From Proteles cristata cristata (Eukaryota > Chordata > Mammalia > Carnivora > Hyaenidae): a stretch of 64,000 nt of DNA. Positions 43,335 through 53,850 of this stretch are shown one piece after another. The translations under genes and the position numbers were made by a program. Position 1 is the first letter of the stretch. Each line of letters begins with the position of its first letter. The DNA lies in contig JAESUZ010002606.1 in NCBI GenBank assembly GCA_017311185.1, forward strand, positions 310,001 through 374,000. The letters are read 5' to 3'. Below the pieces are notes generated by a model that saw nothing but the letters and a program-made list of their open reading frames with translations, ran no database searches and was not told where the DNA came from.

Positions 43335-43430
43335 GAGTTCTGGCACTGCCACTATAAAACTGAGGAAAACCTGCCAGCTGCTCTTCCTTTCTGGGCCTCA
43401 GTTTCCCGTGGATGATCAGAGGCAAAGCTG
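43335..43430 (+). mobile_element. possible MIR fragment, plus strand
   Basis: 'tctgggcctcagtttcccgt' and the preceding 'ggcactgccactataaaact' resemble the MIR core. Confidence 0.42.
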
Positions 43431-43435
43431 TATCC

Positions 43436-43704
43436 ACTCCAGCACTCTTTATTTTATTTTATTATTTTTTTAATGTTTTATTTATTTTTAGGAGAGAGAG
43501 AGCGTGAGCAGGGGAGGGTCAGAGAGAGAGGGAGTCACAGGCTGAAACAGGCTCCAGGCTCTGAGCTGGCAGTCAGCACAGAGCCCGACGCGGGGCTCGA
43601 ACCCACGAACCGCGAGATCATGACCCAAGCGAAAGTCGGACGCTTAACCGACTAAGCCACACAGGCGCCCTTTTTTTTTTTTTTTAATGACTCCAGCACT
43701 CTTT
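43436..43704 (-). mobile_element. CAN-SINE type A, minus strand, with T tract at its 5' end
   Basis: The SINE is 43451-43671, with a perfect 15-bp TSD actccagcactcttt (43436-43450 and 43690-43704). Between the head end ('cacaggcgccc') and the right TSD lie about 15 T and 'aatg' (43672-43689), extra bases that other copies lack. Confidence 0.93.
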
Positions 43705-43877
43705 AAAAGCGTGGGCAATGAGTGGAACATGAGTCTGAAGAATGAAGAGCACTACACATATTTTTTAATAATTTGTGCTCATGATGTGAGATCTCTAGGT
43801 CCCTGTCTTGCCAGGTTGCCTGGGTTATTTTGAAGGGACCAAGTGTGTTCTGAGGATTGAAATACTTTCTTAAAAAC

Positions 43878-44118
43878 AAAAAAATTATAGGGATGCCTGG
43901 GTGGCTCAGTTGCTTAAACATCTAACTCTTGACCTCAGCTTGGGTCATGATCTCACGGTTTGTGAGTTTGAGCCCTGCATTGGGCTCCATGCTGATGGTG
44001 CAGAACCTGCTTGGGATCTTCTCTCCCTCTCTCTCTTCCCCTGCCCAACTAGTGCTCTCTTGCCCTCTCAAAAAATAAATAAGTAAACTTAAAAAAAACA
44101 AAACAGAAAAAAATTATA
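43878..44118 (+). mobile_element. CAN-SINE type B, plus strand
   Basis: The body is 43890-44106, perfect 12-bp TSD aaaaaaattata. Confidence 0.92.
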
Positions 44119-44189
44119 AAACGCAAAAAGCAGGGAGAAGTTAGGGCATTGGGGTACCTGTAGTGGTTACAACACAGGTATTTATACAA

Positions 44190-44267
44190 CACATGTGTTT
44201 AATGAGTGTCTACTATGTGCCTGGCACTGAGCTCATTCAGGGATACTACAATGAATAAAACAGCCTG
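44190..44267. mobile_element. possible old repeat end
   Basis: 'gagtgtctactatgtgcctg', 'gcactgagctcattcaggga' is the common phrase seen in MIR and other old repeat ends. Too short to assign. Confidence 0.3.
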
Positions 44268-44353
44268 TGCATATTGCATAAAGGGTTAGTATCCAAAATC
44301 TCTAAAGAACTTAACAAATTCAACAGCCTAAAAACAAATAATCCAGTGAAGAC

Positions 44354-44858
44354 ATGGGCAGAAGAGTGAATAGACATATTTCCAAAGAGGACATCCAGAT
44401 GGCTAACAGATACATGAAGAGATGCTCAATATCACTCATCATCACGGAAATACAAATCAAATCCACAATGAGATACCACCTCACACTGGTCAGAGTGGCT
44501 AAAATTAACAGCTCAGGAAACAACAGATGTTGGTGAGGATGTGGGGAAAGGGGAGCCCTCTTGCACTGTTGGTAGGAATGCAAACTGGTGGGAATGAAAA
44601 CTGGTGCAGCCACTCTGGAAAACAGTGTGGAGGTTCCTCAAAAAATTAAAGATAGAATTATCCTACAACTCAATAATAGCACTACTAGGAATTTATCCAA
44701 AGGATACATGGGTGCTGATTCATAGGGGCACCTGTACCCTAATGTTTATAGCAGCGCTATCAACAATAGCCAAATTATGGAAAGAGCCCAAATATCCATC
44801 AACTGATGAATGGATGAAGAAGATTGTGTGTGTGTGTGTGTGTGTGTATGCTACTTAG
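44354..44858 (+). pseudogene. LINE-1 ORF2 C-terminal remnant, frameshifted
   Basis: ORF2 is the L1 endonuclease/reverse transcriptase. Only its C-terminal end is here, beyond the catalytic domains. A first frame (44354-44536) reads [19 protein letters not shown] and ends ...NNRCW at a TGA where family members have arginine. A second frame (44604-44858) reads [20 protein letters not shown], then STDEWMKK. The two frames differ by one position, and a 16-bp duplication (44571-44586 and 44587-44602) exactly accounts for it. The last residues are VCVCVCV, encoded by the TG run. Inactive. Confidence 0.9.
44826..44848. repeat. TG run inside the L1
   Basis: About 11 TG units, located where related L1s have a 'gatgtggtatat'-like segment between ORF2 codons and the 3' UTR. 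Confidence 0.92.
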
Positions 44859-45361
44859 CAATGGAAAAGAATGAAATTTTGCCATTTGCAACCATGTGGA
44901 TGGAACTAGAGGGTATTATGTTAAGTGAAATAAGTCAGTCAGAGAAGGACAGACTTCTCTATGTGTTTTCACTCATATGTGGAAGTTGAGAAACTTAACA
45001 GAACACCATGGGGGGAGGGAAAGAAAAAAAATAGCTACAAACAGGAGGGAGGCAACCCATAAGAAATTCTTTAATACAGAGAACATGAGGGTTGATGAGG
45101 GTAGAAGGGTGGGGAAAATGGGTGATGGGCATTGAAGAGGGCACTTGTTGGGATGAGCCCTGGGTGTTGTATGTAAGTGATGAATCATAGGAATCTACTC
45201 CAGAAGCCAAGAGCACACTGTATGCACTGTATGTTAGCTAACTTGACAATAAATTATAAACAAAAACAAAACCAAAACCAACCAGGATCCATCTGGCTAT
45301 CCTATAGGGTCTAGAAAAAATGAAATAATGCAAGAATTTCCACCAGGAAGCTGCATTTAAC

Positions 45362-45583
45362 ATCAGCCATGGGGCGCCTGAGTGGCTCAGTTGATTAAGC
45401 GCCCCACTTCGGCTCAGGTCATGATCTCGTGATCTGTGAGTTCGAGCCCTGCTGTCAGCACAGAGCCTGGAGCCTGCTTCAGATTCTGTGTCTCCCTCTC
45501 TCTCTGCCTCTCCCCTGTTCATACTCTGTCTCTCTCTTTCTCAAAAATAAATAAACATTTAAAAAATAAATAAAATGAGCCAT
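45362..45583 (+). mobile_element. CAN-SINE type B, plus strand
   Basis: The body is 45371-45574, TSD atcagccat and atgagccat (one mismatch). A small deletion between 'gttcgagccctgc' and 'tgtcagcacagagcc'. Confidence 0.9.
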
Positions 45584-47608
45584 AATCCTCCATGATAGAA
45601 TTACTTTCTAAATTTGTACCTTGTACCTTCTTCAAGGAGGGAAGGAGAGTTTTAACCTGCCCTAACAGTGAAGTATGTGCCCCACTCCCTGTGCATCCTT
45701 ACCACGTATAATTACTTCTCAGCTTCCTGAATATTTCTGAGGTTTAGATATGAACCACACTTTAGATGGATCGGGGCAAAAAGGCTTGCATTTGAATGCT
45801 TTATCATTCTGCCTTTTATGGACTGTACTACTTCATGAAATGTACAATGGCTGATAACTCAACTGTCTGGCTGCACAGTGTGGTTTTGCTATGAGTGGGG
45901 AAAGGAAAGAGGTGGGGGAGGTAGAGGCTGTGTAACTGGGAGGAAGAAGTATACAGAAGCCCAGCCCATGGATGTGCTGGCTCCTTAGCTTCAGAATGAT
46001 CTTGAGTCCTTCCAACCTGCCAATGTTTTTCCATAAAAGACTATACATTTTGGTCTCTAATACATTCTCTCTCAAAGTACGTTTTATTCCTGCCCCGTTC
46101 TGACCCACCTGATGCAGTTCTGTGCACAACCAAATTTTACTGAGGCTTGAGCACATTGCCAAGTGTTTCTGATCCTAGGCCTTTGGGTATGGGACCGGTG
46201 GGCCCAGGGAAGTGCATCCTGAATGGGTTATAAATTCCAGGGGGTTAGGAGAAAATCGGGAGAGCCTGTAACCAAACAGGGCTTGGAAAACCCTGGAAAG
46301 GCAGCAATGAGGAGCAGCAGCTGGGAGCAGAGAAGTGGAAGGATCTGGGTGGGGGTGGGATTTGGGAGACAGAAGCCATTAGCGAGATCTCATGCATTTT
46401 CATGGCCACAGCAGGTTCATTTTAAGGCAAGGATACAGGGACTTAGGACATGGGCCATGGCCTTGGAAGAATTTTGGATTTTATTCTAGGAGTTATTGGA
46501 TTGGATGTTGGGTGTGATTGAGAAGGAAGAATCGAGGAGTCAAGTGATGGTACCATTTCCGGAGGTGAAGACTTTTAGACAAGAACCAGGATCCCTGATT
46601 CTGAAAAAGTCACTTCATTTTGGTTTTGTTAAGTTTGAGTTGTGTTTTGATGCAGGGGCCTGAAACTGAGGAGAGTTTTGGGTGGAACAATGATTTCGAG
46701 AGCTGTCAACATATAGACACTTCATACGTATTCGGATGTAATTGTCCAGGGAGAGAATGTGAAAGTATTCTTTTCTGCATTTTAAAAGAAGAGACAACTC
46801 AGGGTAGGGGGACATTAAGTAGCACGCTGGATAGACCCAAACTGCCACCAGCAATTGTTGGAAACAAGATTCAAACCAAGGTCCATAATGGGTGTAAAGA
46901 CTAGTTACTGTTATTTTTTATTTTTTTACTATTTTTGTGGCTATTTTTTCTTGCTGAGGTTAAGGCTTGGCTCTATCACATTTGTGTAAAACCAGCTTAG
47001 CACCCTAAATAGCCCCATAAAAATCCTCTGCAATGATAGTCCAGTGCTCTGGGAAACCCCCAGGCTCTGCCTCCTACCTGTCATTATAAACCAGTTGCCT
47101 TGTCCTGGGATCTCAGTTCCTGTTCCTTTGCCCGGCACCTGGCTATTTCTGTCTCTTCGCCCAGATCATTTGGCCTGGTACTTCAGTGGGACTCTCTGGC
47201 ATGCTCCCAGCTTTGCCCATGCATGCTGTCTTTCCCTTGGCCCCATCAGTTACAGCCCACGGGCCAGTCTTTCCTCATCTCTGATCCTAGTCCTGGATCC
47301 CAGATCCCTAAAGCAAGAAGGGTTCCCTTGTACTTGAATGTCTAAGAGGAAATCATAGACAATTTGCTGTCTCTGTCCGTTAATATGTAGTCTTTCCATT
47401 AAAGGCATCTTGGATATATTCTTCTCACTCCCATCTTATTTTTCCAGACTTTGGCTAACCAAGTAAGATACGATCTTCATTTCATTATCTTGGATCTTCT
47501 GAGCCTTCTGTTTTGCTTTTCTATTCCATCTGTCCCTTATAGACTTTTACACCTTTTTTTTTTAAAGACCTACTTTACCTTCTTCTTGTTTCGAGATATC
47601 TTTGTTTA
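45584..47608. other. 2-kb repeat-poor segment
   Basis: Only faint old-repeat phrasing near 46440-46560 ('tggattttattctaggagtt'). Frames on both strands (45828-46162, 46223-46489, 46615-46904, 47044-47345) overlap and lack domains. Confidence 0.38.
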
Positions 47609-47849
47609 TCTTGAAGACCTTTTTTTAATGTTTTTTTAAAATTTATTTCTGAGAGAGAGAGACAGCGTGAGCAGGGGAGGGTCAGAGAGAGAGGGAGACA
47701 CAGAATCTGAAGCAGGCTCCAGGCTCTGAGCTAGCTGTCAGCACAAAGCCCGATGCAGGGCTCAAACCCACGAACTGTGAGATCATGACCTGAGCCGAAG
47801 TCAGATGCTTAACTGACTGAGCGATCCAGACACCTCTTGAAGACCTTTT
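47609..47849 (-). mobile_element. CAN-SINE type B, minus strand
   Basis: The body is 47624-47834, perfect 15-bp TSD tcttgaagacctttt. Head partly decayed ('gagcgatccagacacc'). Confidence 0.93.
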
Positions 47850-48894
47850 ATCATCTCATGCCTGTGTATTGCTCTCTCCCACACTACATCTGATCATTGC
47901 TAGCTTCAATATTAAAAAAATAGTTGAAGCTTCACTGTTATATTTTGACATTGACAAGTTCTAACTCTTGCTCTGAGATATCTTCTTACAATTCACAAAT
48001 ATTGTTTGGGGGACTGCCAGGTATTTTATCATGCATTTCCTTCATTGCTGAGTATAGGGTGACCTTCAGGTGGAATTCACCTATTGGTTATTTATGGTCA
48101 ACATTCATTCAGATTGTCCAGTACCACACTGGCCAGCCATTTAGTATTTTAAAGATCATCCTGGCTAAAATACTGATATTTCTAGAATAGAGGTACACTG
48201 AAAATGCCACCTATTAACTCTAATAAGCCTGAGAACTCACTGATACTAAATGTCAGTTTATAAGACTCTTGGTGGCCCACTGATCTGTAAGTTCTTCCTG
48301 GAGATAGTGTGATGAAATAAACACAGTAACACCCCAAAAAGAAGGTTTATAGGGCTTCCTTGCTGTGATTGCTGTTGCTGCAACTACCCAAGAGTCTAGA
48401 TTTCCCTTGCCCTTGTCCAGGGATGCTCAACCAGGGCAACTTTGACCCTTGGGGCAGTAGAAGAATCTCCAGCTATAGGGGGGTGGGGGGAGGATTGCTT
48501 GGAAAAACACATTCAATATTAGAATATACTTTTATATTTGAAAAACAAATGAAGTCTTTTGTTTCCATTATTCAAACTAAGGAAAGTAAAAATGAGCATG
48601 TGCAGAAAGTAAAATAATCTCAATGGGGAAGCTAGGGAGAGGGCAGTGTTTTTCTAATTTTTGCTGTTGTGACCCGTAGCAAAACAAGATACATTTTACA
48701 TCTTAATTTAGTACACATGTGTGTGCACGTATAATTAAAACAAAAAATTTTAAACAGTTTTCGTATAATTAAAACAAAAAAAATTATTAAAACAAAAATT
48801 TTTAAACAGTTTTCTTAAAAAAAATGCTGGTCATGACCAACTACATTGATTACACAATCCATAGTTTGAAAACATTTCCTTCAGGTGATATGTT
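47850..48894. other. unassigned, with an AT-rich local duplication
   Basis: 48420-48500 ('gatgctcaaccagggcaact') faintly recalls an old hAT-type repeat. 48728-48813 holds two copies of an AT-rich unit. No gene recognised. Confidence 0.35.
48728..48813. repeat. AT-rich tandem duplication
   Basis: Unit 'cgtataattaaaacaaaaa...taaacagtttt' at 48728-48761 and again at 48762-48813. The second copy has an extra internal 'attaaaacaaaaa'. Confidence 0.85.
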
Positions 48895-49134
48895 AGAATC
48901 TTGGGGGAGGAGGGGCACCTGGGTGGCTCACTTGGCTAAGTGTCTGACTTTGGCTCAGGTCATGACCTTGTGGCTTGTGGGTTCGAGCCCTGCATTGGGT
49001 TCTGTGCTGACAGCTCAGAGCCTGGAGCCTGTTTCAGATTCTGTGTCTCCCTCTCTCTCCGCCCCTACCTTGCTTACACTCTGTCTCAAAAATAAATAAA
49101 CATTAAAAAAAAAAAAAAGAATCGTAGGGGAGGA
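48895..49134 (+). mobile_element. CAN-SINE type B, plus strand
   Basis: The body is 48912-49117, TSD agaatcttgggggagga and agaatcgtaggggagga (two mismatches). Confidence 0.92.
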
Positions 49135-49462
49135 TATAATTTTTAAGCTTATTTTGTTTAAAAAGGTGTTGTTGTTGTTTTTTTTAAGAAGTTGACCAGG
49201 TCCTACAGACTTCCTTCCTTCTTCCCTTCCCTTTCCTTCCCTACCTTTCCCTTCCCTTCCTTTGTCTTCTCTTCAGGGTCCCTGTTACATTAGTTTCCTT
49301 TTATCTCAACTTACACAGGCAATGTGTGAGTGTGCTATGGAGTGTGGAAATCCTAGATTATATAACACACGAAGCTGGTAAATTGTAGGTACATGGTTTT
49401 ATGATTTAAACTTAAATTTATCTGATAATCTACAAGAGCTTGCTTAATAAATTGATTATTAA
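49135..49462. other. unassigned, with CTTCC-rich tract
   Basis: 49205-49278 is an imperfect CTTCC/CCTT pyrimidine tract. Also a GTT run near 49165-49180. The rest is AT-rich and unassigned. Confidence 0.5.
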
Positions 49463-49688
49463 TAAATATATAGGGGCGCCTGGGTGGCTTAGTCGGTTAA
49501 GCGTCCGACTTTCGCTTAGGTCATGATCTCGCGGTTCGTGGGTTCGAGCCCCGCGTCGGGCTCTGTGCTGACTGCCAGCTCAGAGCCTGGAGCCTGTTTC
49601 AGTCTGTGACTCCCTCTCTCTCTGGCCCTCCCCTGCTCACGCTGTCTCTCTCTCCTGGAAATAAATAAAACATTAAAAAAATATATAT
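49463..49688 (+). mobile_element. CAN-SINE type A, plus strand, young
   Basis: The body is 49473-49680, near-identical in text to 5852-6061 and 19827-20051. The tail runs into a short TA run, and TSD-like 'aaatata' is present on both sides but not separable from the AT run. Confidence 0.93.
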
Positions 49689-49691
49689 ATA

Positions 49692-49716
49692 TCATTCATT
49701 CGTTCATTCATTCACT
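49692..49716. repeat. CATT tetranucleotide run
   Basis: Six units with one G interruption. Confidence 0.85.
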
Positions 49717-49975
49717 TTATCTTGTGATTTTCGTTCTATCAGGTAACGTGTAGCCCTTATTCTCAATGAAAGTCCAGTTCTTAGCTCACCCAGCTTACAG
49801 GGAAGCATGGTCTCATTTTTCCCTACATACTTAAGGCCTCACTGTCCCACATAGGATGTGTCACATTCCACTCAACCTCTTGAAATCCAAAGCAGCGATA
49901 CTCAATTGATCCTTCCGCTCATCAGCATCTCCTGTAGCTATCTCTCTTGCTGGGCTTCCTCTTAATCTACTGTTT

Positions 49976-50228
49976 AACTTCACCTTTTTCTTTTTCTTTT
50001 CTTTTCTTTTTTTTTTTTTTATTTCTAGGAGAGAGAGAGACAGCGTGAACAGGGAGGGTCAGAGAGAGAGGGAGTCACAGACTGAAACAGGCTCCAGGCT
50101 CTGAGCTGGCAGTCAGCACAGAGCCCGATGCGGGGCTCGAACCCACGAACTGCGAGATCATGACCTAAGCGAAAGTCGGACGCTTAACCGACTAAGCCAC
50201 CCAGGCGCCCCAAACTTAACCTTTTTCT
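49976..50228 (-). mobile_element. CAN-SINE type A, minus strand
   Basis: The body is 49992-50212, TSD aacttcacctttttct and aacttaacctttttct (one mismatch). Long T/CTTTT tail at 49990-50020. Confidence 0.93.
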
Positions 50229-50506
50229 AAGAGTTACTTTCTGATCTTTTCTATTTCATGATCCTCCAGCTCCTGTATTCCTTTCATCTTTCTCTTCCCC
50301 AGAAAGCAAGGGCCCAGAGCAGGCATGTCACCTACCTCATCTATCAAACAACTGTGCAAGCATAGTTTCTTAAGTCCAACCTGATATTATTTTTCCGGGT
50401 ACAAAGCAATAAGATTCATTTTAACTTTTCAAACTGGTGGGAGGAGGAAGGGACTGCTTTATGACCTCTGAATAAGGACAACTGCCCACGGTGCCTAATC
50501 TAATCA

Positions 50507-50573
50507 CTGGGGGCCGGGGGAGGGGGGGTTGTGTGGGGGGCGGTTGGGTGGAGGGGGAAGGGGTACAATGCAG
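50507..50573 (+). other. G-rich tract with quadruplex potential
   Basis: At least six separate runs of three or more G on the plus strand, several of 5-7 G, within 67 bp. The matching C-rich strand could form an i-motif. Not part of a recognised repeat. The MIR at 50565 follows directly. Confidence 0.9.
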
Positions 50574-50790
50574 TGTTAAGAGCCTAGATTTTGGAATCAG
50601 GCCAACTTCGATCAATACTCTGCCACTCCCTAGTGGCTTATGACTTTTCTGCCTCTTTTGGCCTTTGGTGGTAATCCTACTGCCTATTTCACAGAGACGT
50701 GGTGAGAATAGAAAGAAAAAAATGCAGGTAACACAGGACCTGGAGCCTAGTAAGTACTCAGTAAGTGGAAGCTATTATCAGCTATTATCT
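50565..50790 (+). mobile_element. MIR, plus strand, nearly full length
   Basis: 'gcagtgttaagagcctagat', 'tttggaatcaggccaacttc', 'ctctgccactccctagtggc', 'aggacctggagcctagtaag', 'tactcagtaagtggaag'. The start of a 140-codon frame (50665) lies inside it. Confidence 0.72.
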
Positions 50791-51649
50791 CTTGGAAATG
50801 TACATTATGGTAAGGATGTTCGCGCACTTAAATTGAAATGGGAAGACCCTTTTCCTTGCATGAATGAGGTACATCTTGTTGGCTTGTGGCTTCTCTGCTT
50901 CTCCTGCACATCTGTTTTCCTCTGTCTACTGATAGCCCCCTCTGCTTTCTTGTCGTTTCTTGCCTCTTCACCTTTAGTTGGCAATTACAGCTACCACTGT
51001 GGTGTTTTTTTTAGTGCAAAGATCCAGGAGAGGGAACTAGGCTTGCCTAGTTCACCTTTTTGTCCCCAGACCATATGGGTAGGATGACCCTGAGTCTGGG
51101 GCCCACTTCTTTAGTTATTCACTGTGTGGCTACTTTTGGAAGGAGAAGTGTGGTGTCTCCTGGGGACTTAGACAAGAGGACACTCTTGGGAGAGAAGATG
51201 GAAAATATCTTGTCTCTAGTTGAACTTCAGGTTCAACATACATCCTTATTTTGATCTAAAGAGTCCTAGCGGACAACAACAAACTTCTACCAAGGTGACG
51301 AATGGTGCAATTAACCAAGTCACCACTTAAATAATGGGAGGACCATCTGCTTTATGAAGCGAACCCTGCTTTCCATTAGGAACCCTCATAGGATTCATTT
51401 AAATAGTAGTTGCTTTTTTATGCACATACAATATAATTTATTTTACAGTGGGTGACCACCTATAGACTTTTCTTAGGAAAAGTAAGTTTCCTGTTGTCAC
51501 TACCACTTTTTACACGATCCTCAGCCTAGTTCATTGATTTATATTCTTAGATATATACAAATCTTTTTTTTCACTAGTTTATTTCTTATTGTATCCAGTT
51601 GACAAATAATCTTTATTCACCATCTCTTTTTACTTCCCCCTTAACTCTT
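50791..51649. other. unassigned unique sequence
   Basis: No repeat recognised. The open frame that runs to 51087 starts in the MIR and shows only chance hydrophobic stretches. Confidence 0.4.
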
Positions 51650-51861
51650 TTTTCTTTTTCTCTTTTTAAATTTATTTTAGAGAAAATGTGTGTGTGTGCG
51701 CACACACACATGAGTGGAGTAGGGGGAAAGGAGAGAATCCTAAGTAGTCTCTATGCTCAGTGCAGAGACTGACTAGGAGCTCAATCCCATGACCCTGGGA
51801 TCATGACCTGAACCGAAATCAAGAGTTGAATGCTTAACCGACTGAGCCATCCAGGCGCCCC
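51650..51861 (-). mobile_element. CAN-SINE type B, minus strand, with TG/CA palindrome
   Basis: Head 'ccatccaggcgcccc' at the right end. A perfect 22-bp palindrome of alternating TG then CA units (51689-51710) lies in the CT/GA-rich part. A pyrimidine array begins directly at the head. Confidence 0.88.
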
Positions 51862-51865
51862 TCCT

Positions 51866-51874
51866 CTTTCTTTT

Positions 51875-51939
<65 letters not shown>

Positions 51940-52091
51940 TCTCTCTCTCTTCCTTCCTTCCTTCCTTCCTCCTTCCTTCCTTCCTTTCCCTTCCTTCCTT
52001 CCTTCCTTTCATCTTTCCTTCCTTCCTTCCTTTCCTTCCTTCCTTCCTTCCTTCCTTCCTTCCTTCCTTCCTTCCTTCCTTCCTTCCTTTT
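51866..52091. repeat. TTTC-to-TTCC pyrimidine microsatellite, 226 bp
   Basis: About 17 TTTC units, a CT run, then some 30 TTCC units with interruptions, almost pure pyrimidine. Open frames on both strands (51773-52171) are products of it. Confidence 0.97.
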
Positions 52092-52476
52092 CTACTTACT
52101 CCTATACCATTTTTTTTCTCATTTCAGTCTTATTTGTTTTTGCTAATTTTCTGTGTACTTCACATTGGTGAACATCCAAGGACATTGATGGATGAACCTC
52201 CAACCAAGGCTCTCTAATGTTGTGGCAGCCACATCCAGGCTTTCATAGCAGAGAAATACCAGTACGTTGTTCCTCAGGTGTCTTGTGTATACTTCCATAG
52301 CATGCAAGTGATTATAAACCTTAGTTCTACAATTGATGCTGTACTCCAAAAATTGTTATCAATAAGCTGGAAGAATTGATTCCTTATAGAAACATGTTCT
52401 TATCATATATAATGGTCCTGACTTGTTAACTCCTTAGTTCATCCCCCCCACATTGGTTGCTAACATCTTAGTACAT
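52092..52476. other. unassigned unique sequence
   Basis: Nothing recognised. Confidence 0.4.
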
Positions 52477-52703
52477 TTAAAATTAAATCTAGCGGTACCT
52501 GGGTAGCTCAATCGGTTGAGCATCTGACTCTTGACGTTGGCCCACATTGTGGTCTTGTGGGTCATGACATTGAGTTCCACGTTGGACTCCATGCTGAGTG
52601 TGGAGCCTGCTTGGGATTCTTTCTTTCCCTCTCTCTCTCTGCCCCTCCCCTGCTTACTCTCTTCCCTCTCAAAATAAATACATAAGCATTAAAATTGAAT
52701 TTA
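52477..52703 (+). mobile_element. CAN-SINE type B, plus strand, diverged
   Basis: The body is about 52491-52688, imperfect TSD taaaattaaatcta and taaaattgaattta. Keeps 'ggtacctgggtagctcaatc' and 'gagcctgcttgggattc'. Confidence 0.86.
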
Positions 52704-52784
52704 TTGTATTCTCCCTCAAACTCTATCCCTTTCTAGCTTCCCTAAGGACAACAGTGAGAATGATGATGGTAAACTTGTTCAGGA

Positions 52785-52955
52785 TATTGTCGCTTGTGCT
52801 GCACTTTCTCCCAAACCATCATATTTGTGCCTCACAAAACTTCTCGGAGGCCGATAGAGATCCTTTACAAAAGAGGAGATAGCAAATAGGGGATAAATAA
52901 TTTGTCCAAAGTGATGGAGGCAGGTCTTCTGACCCTTGGTTCTGGGCCATAAGCT
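52785..52955 (-). mobile_element. MIR, minus strand
   Basis: 'tgtgcctcacaaaacttctc', 'ttacaaaagaggagatagca', 'aatttgtccaaagtgatgga', 'ggtcttctgacccttggttc' follow the antisense order. Confidence 0.65.
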
Positions 52956-53669
52956 TAGGAGGACCACCCAGCACCTCGAGTTCGAGCCTCAGGGCTGTTC
53001 TTGTTCCTTTCAGTCAGTGTGTCCTGTGTCTAACACATCCCAAAGTTTTCCTGCTTTCTCATCGGCAGTGTCCCACACTGGCCATTGTCAACCTAGTTAG
53101 ACCACTGACCCCCAGTGTGGGCCCTCATCTGCTCACTCCTCGGCCACTGGGAACACCTCTCCTTTTTCGTTCTTCCTTTCTGCTCTACTTCAGCCCCTAG
53201 ACATTTGTTGAGACATGGGTTTCTTTTACATACTTTCTCTCTTTCACAACTCCTTCCCTTTTTGCCGTGTCATTTTGAGGCCTAATGCTGGATTTCTAGC
53301 AGGACCGAAATGCAGGTCTCCATAAACCACAGCTGTTAGGACAGTAGCACCTCATTAGTAATTCCCACATCCATTTGGATAGTAAATATCTGTGGCTAAT
53401 TGGAAAAATCATATGTGTAAATATGCTGTTCTCATGATACAACTCCCTTCTGGCCTACATCGGCCTCTTGTTTCCTATTTTAGAAAATTCAAAATAGGCC
53501 CTCTATCCAAGATTGCCTGTTAACTGTGAATTTGCTGACCTTGCCCTAGGTACCAAAGCAATGCAGCACTTAAACTGTCTGCACCAGCCTTCAAAGATGC
53601 ATGTGGCCAGGGCCTCGCTTCAGGGGGTAGATGATGGAACCATCTATTTCAGTGATGCCAGAAATTTCT
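52956..53669. other. unassigned unique sequence
   Basis: No repeat recognised. The frame at 53513-53713 has no domain. Confidence 0.4.
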
Positions 53670-53850
53670 CAAGGAATAGGAAGAGAACTACCACTTATTC
53701 TGTACCTCCTTGATGCCACCACCAAGTATGGTATTTTGTCTACTTTATCTCATTGAATCCCAACATCAACCCTCCAAAGCAGATAGGGATGAGGGTGGGG
53801 AAGGTTCCAGCTGGGCCACCTGACCTAGATTCAGAGATACTAGTGTAGGG
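53670..53850 (-). mobile_element. probable MIR, minus strand
   Basis: 'agaactaccacttattctgt', 'tactttatctcattgaatcc', 'caacatcaaccctccaaagc' match the left part of antisense MIR. The right part is diverged. Confidence 0.5.

Larger units (their letters stand above)
44268..45283 (+). mobile_element. 5'-truncated carnivore LINE-1, about 1 kb, plus strand
   Basis: It starts in the last third of ORF2 ('aaagggttagtatccaaaat'), continues through the ORF2 stop region and the whole 3' UTR ('gggtgatgggcattgaagag', 'cttgttgggatgagccctgg') to 'aacttgacaataaattataa' and an A/C tail. Same 3' UTR as 3160-3599. A TG run replaces part of the ORF2 end. No clear TSD at the left edge. Confidence 0.92.

Noticed and set aside
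50665..51087. 140-codon open frame with hydrophobic stretch
   Set aside because: Starts inside a MIR and has no recognisable domain; hydrophobic text follows from T-rich codons.
42272..52091. Possible CRISPR array or regularly spaced repeats
   Set aside because: Repeats are simple microsatellites or dispersed SINEs without spacers of uniform size, and the organism is a mammal.
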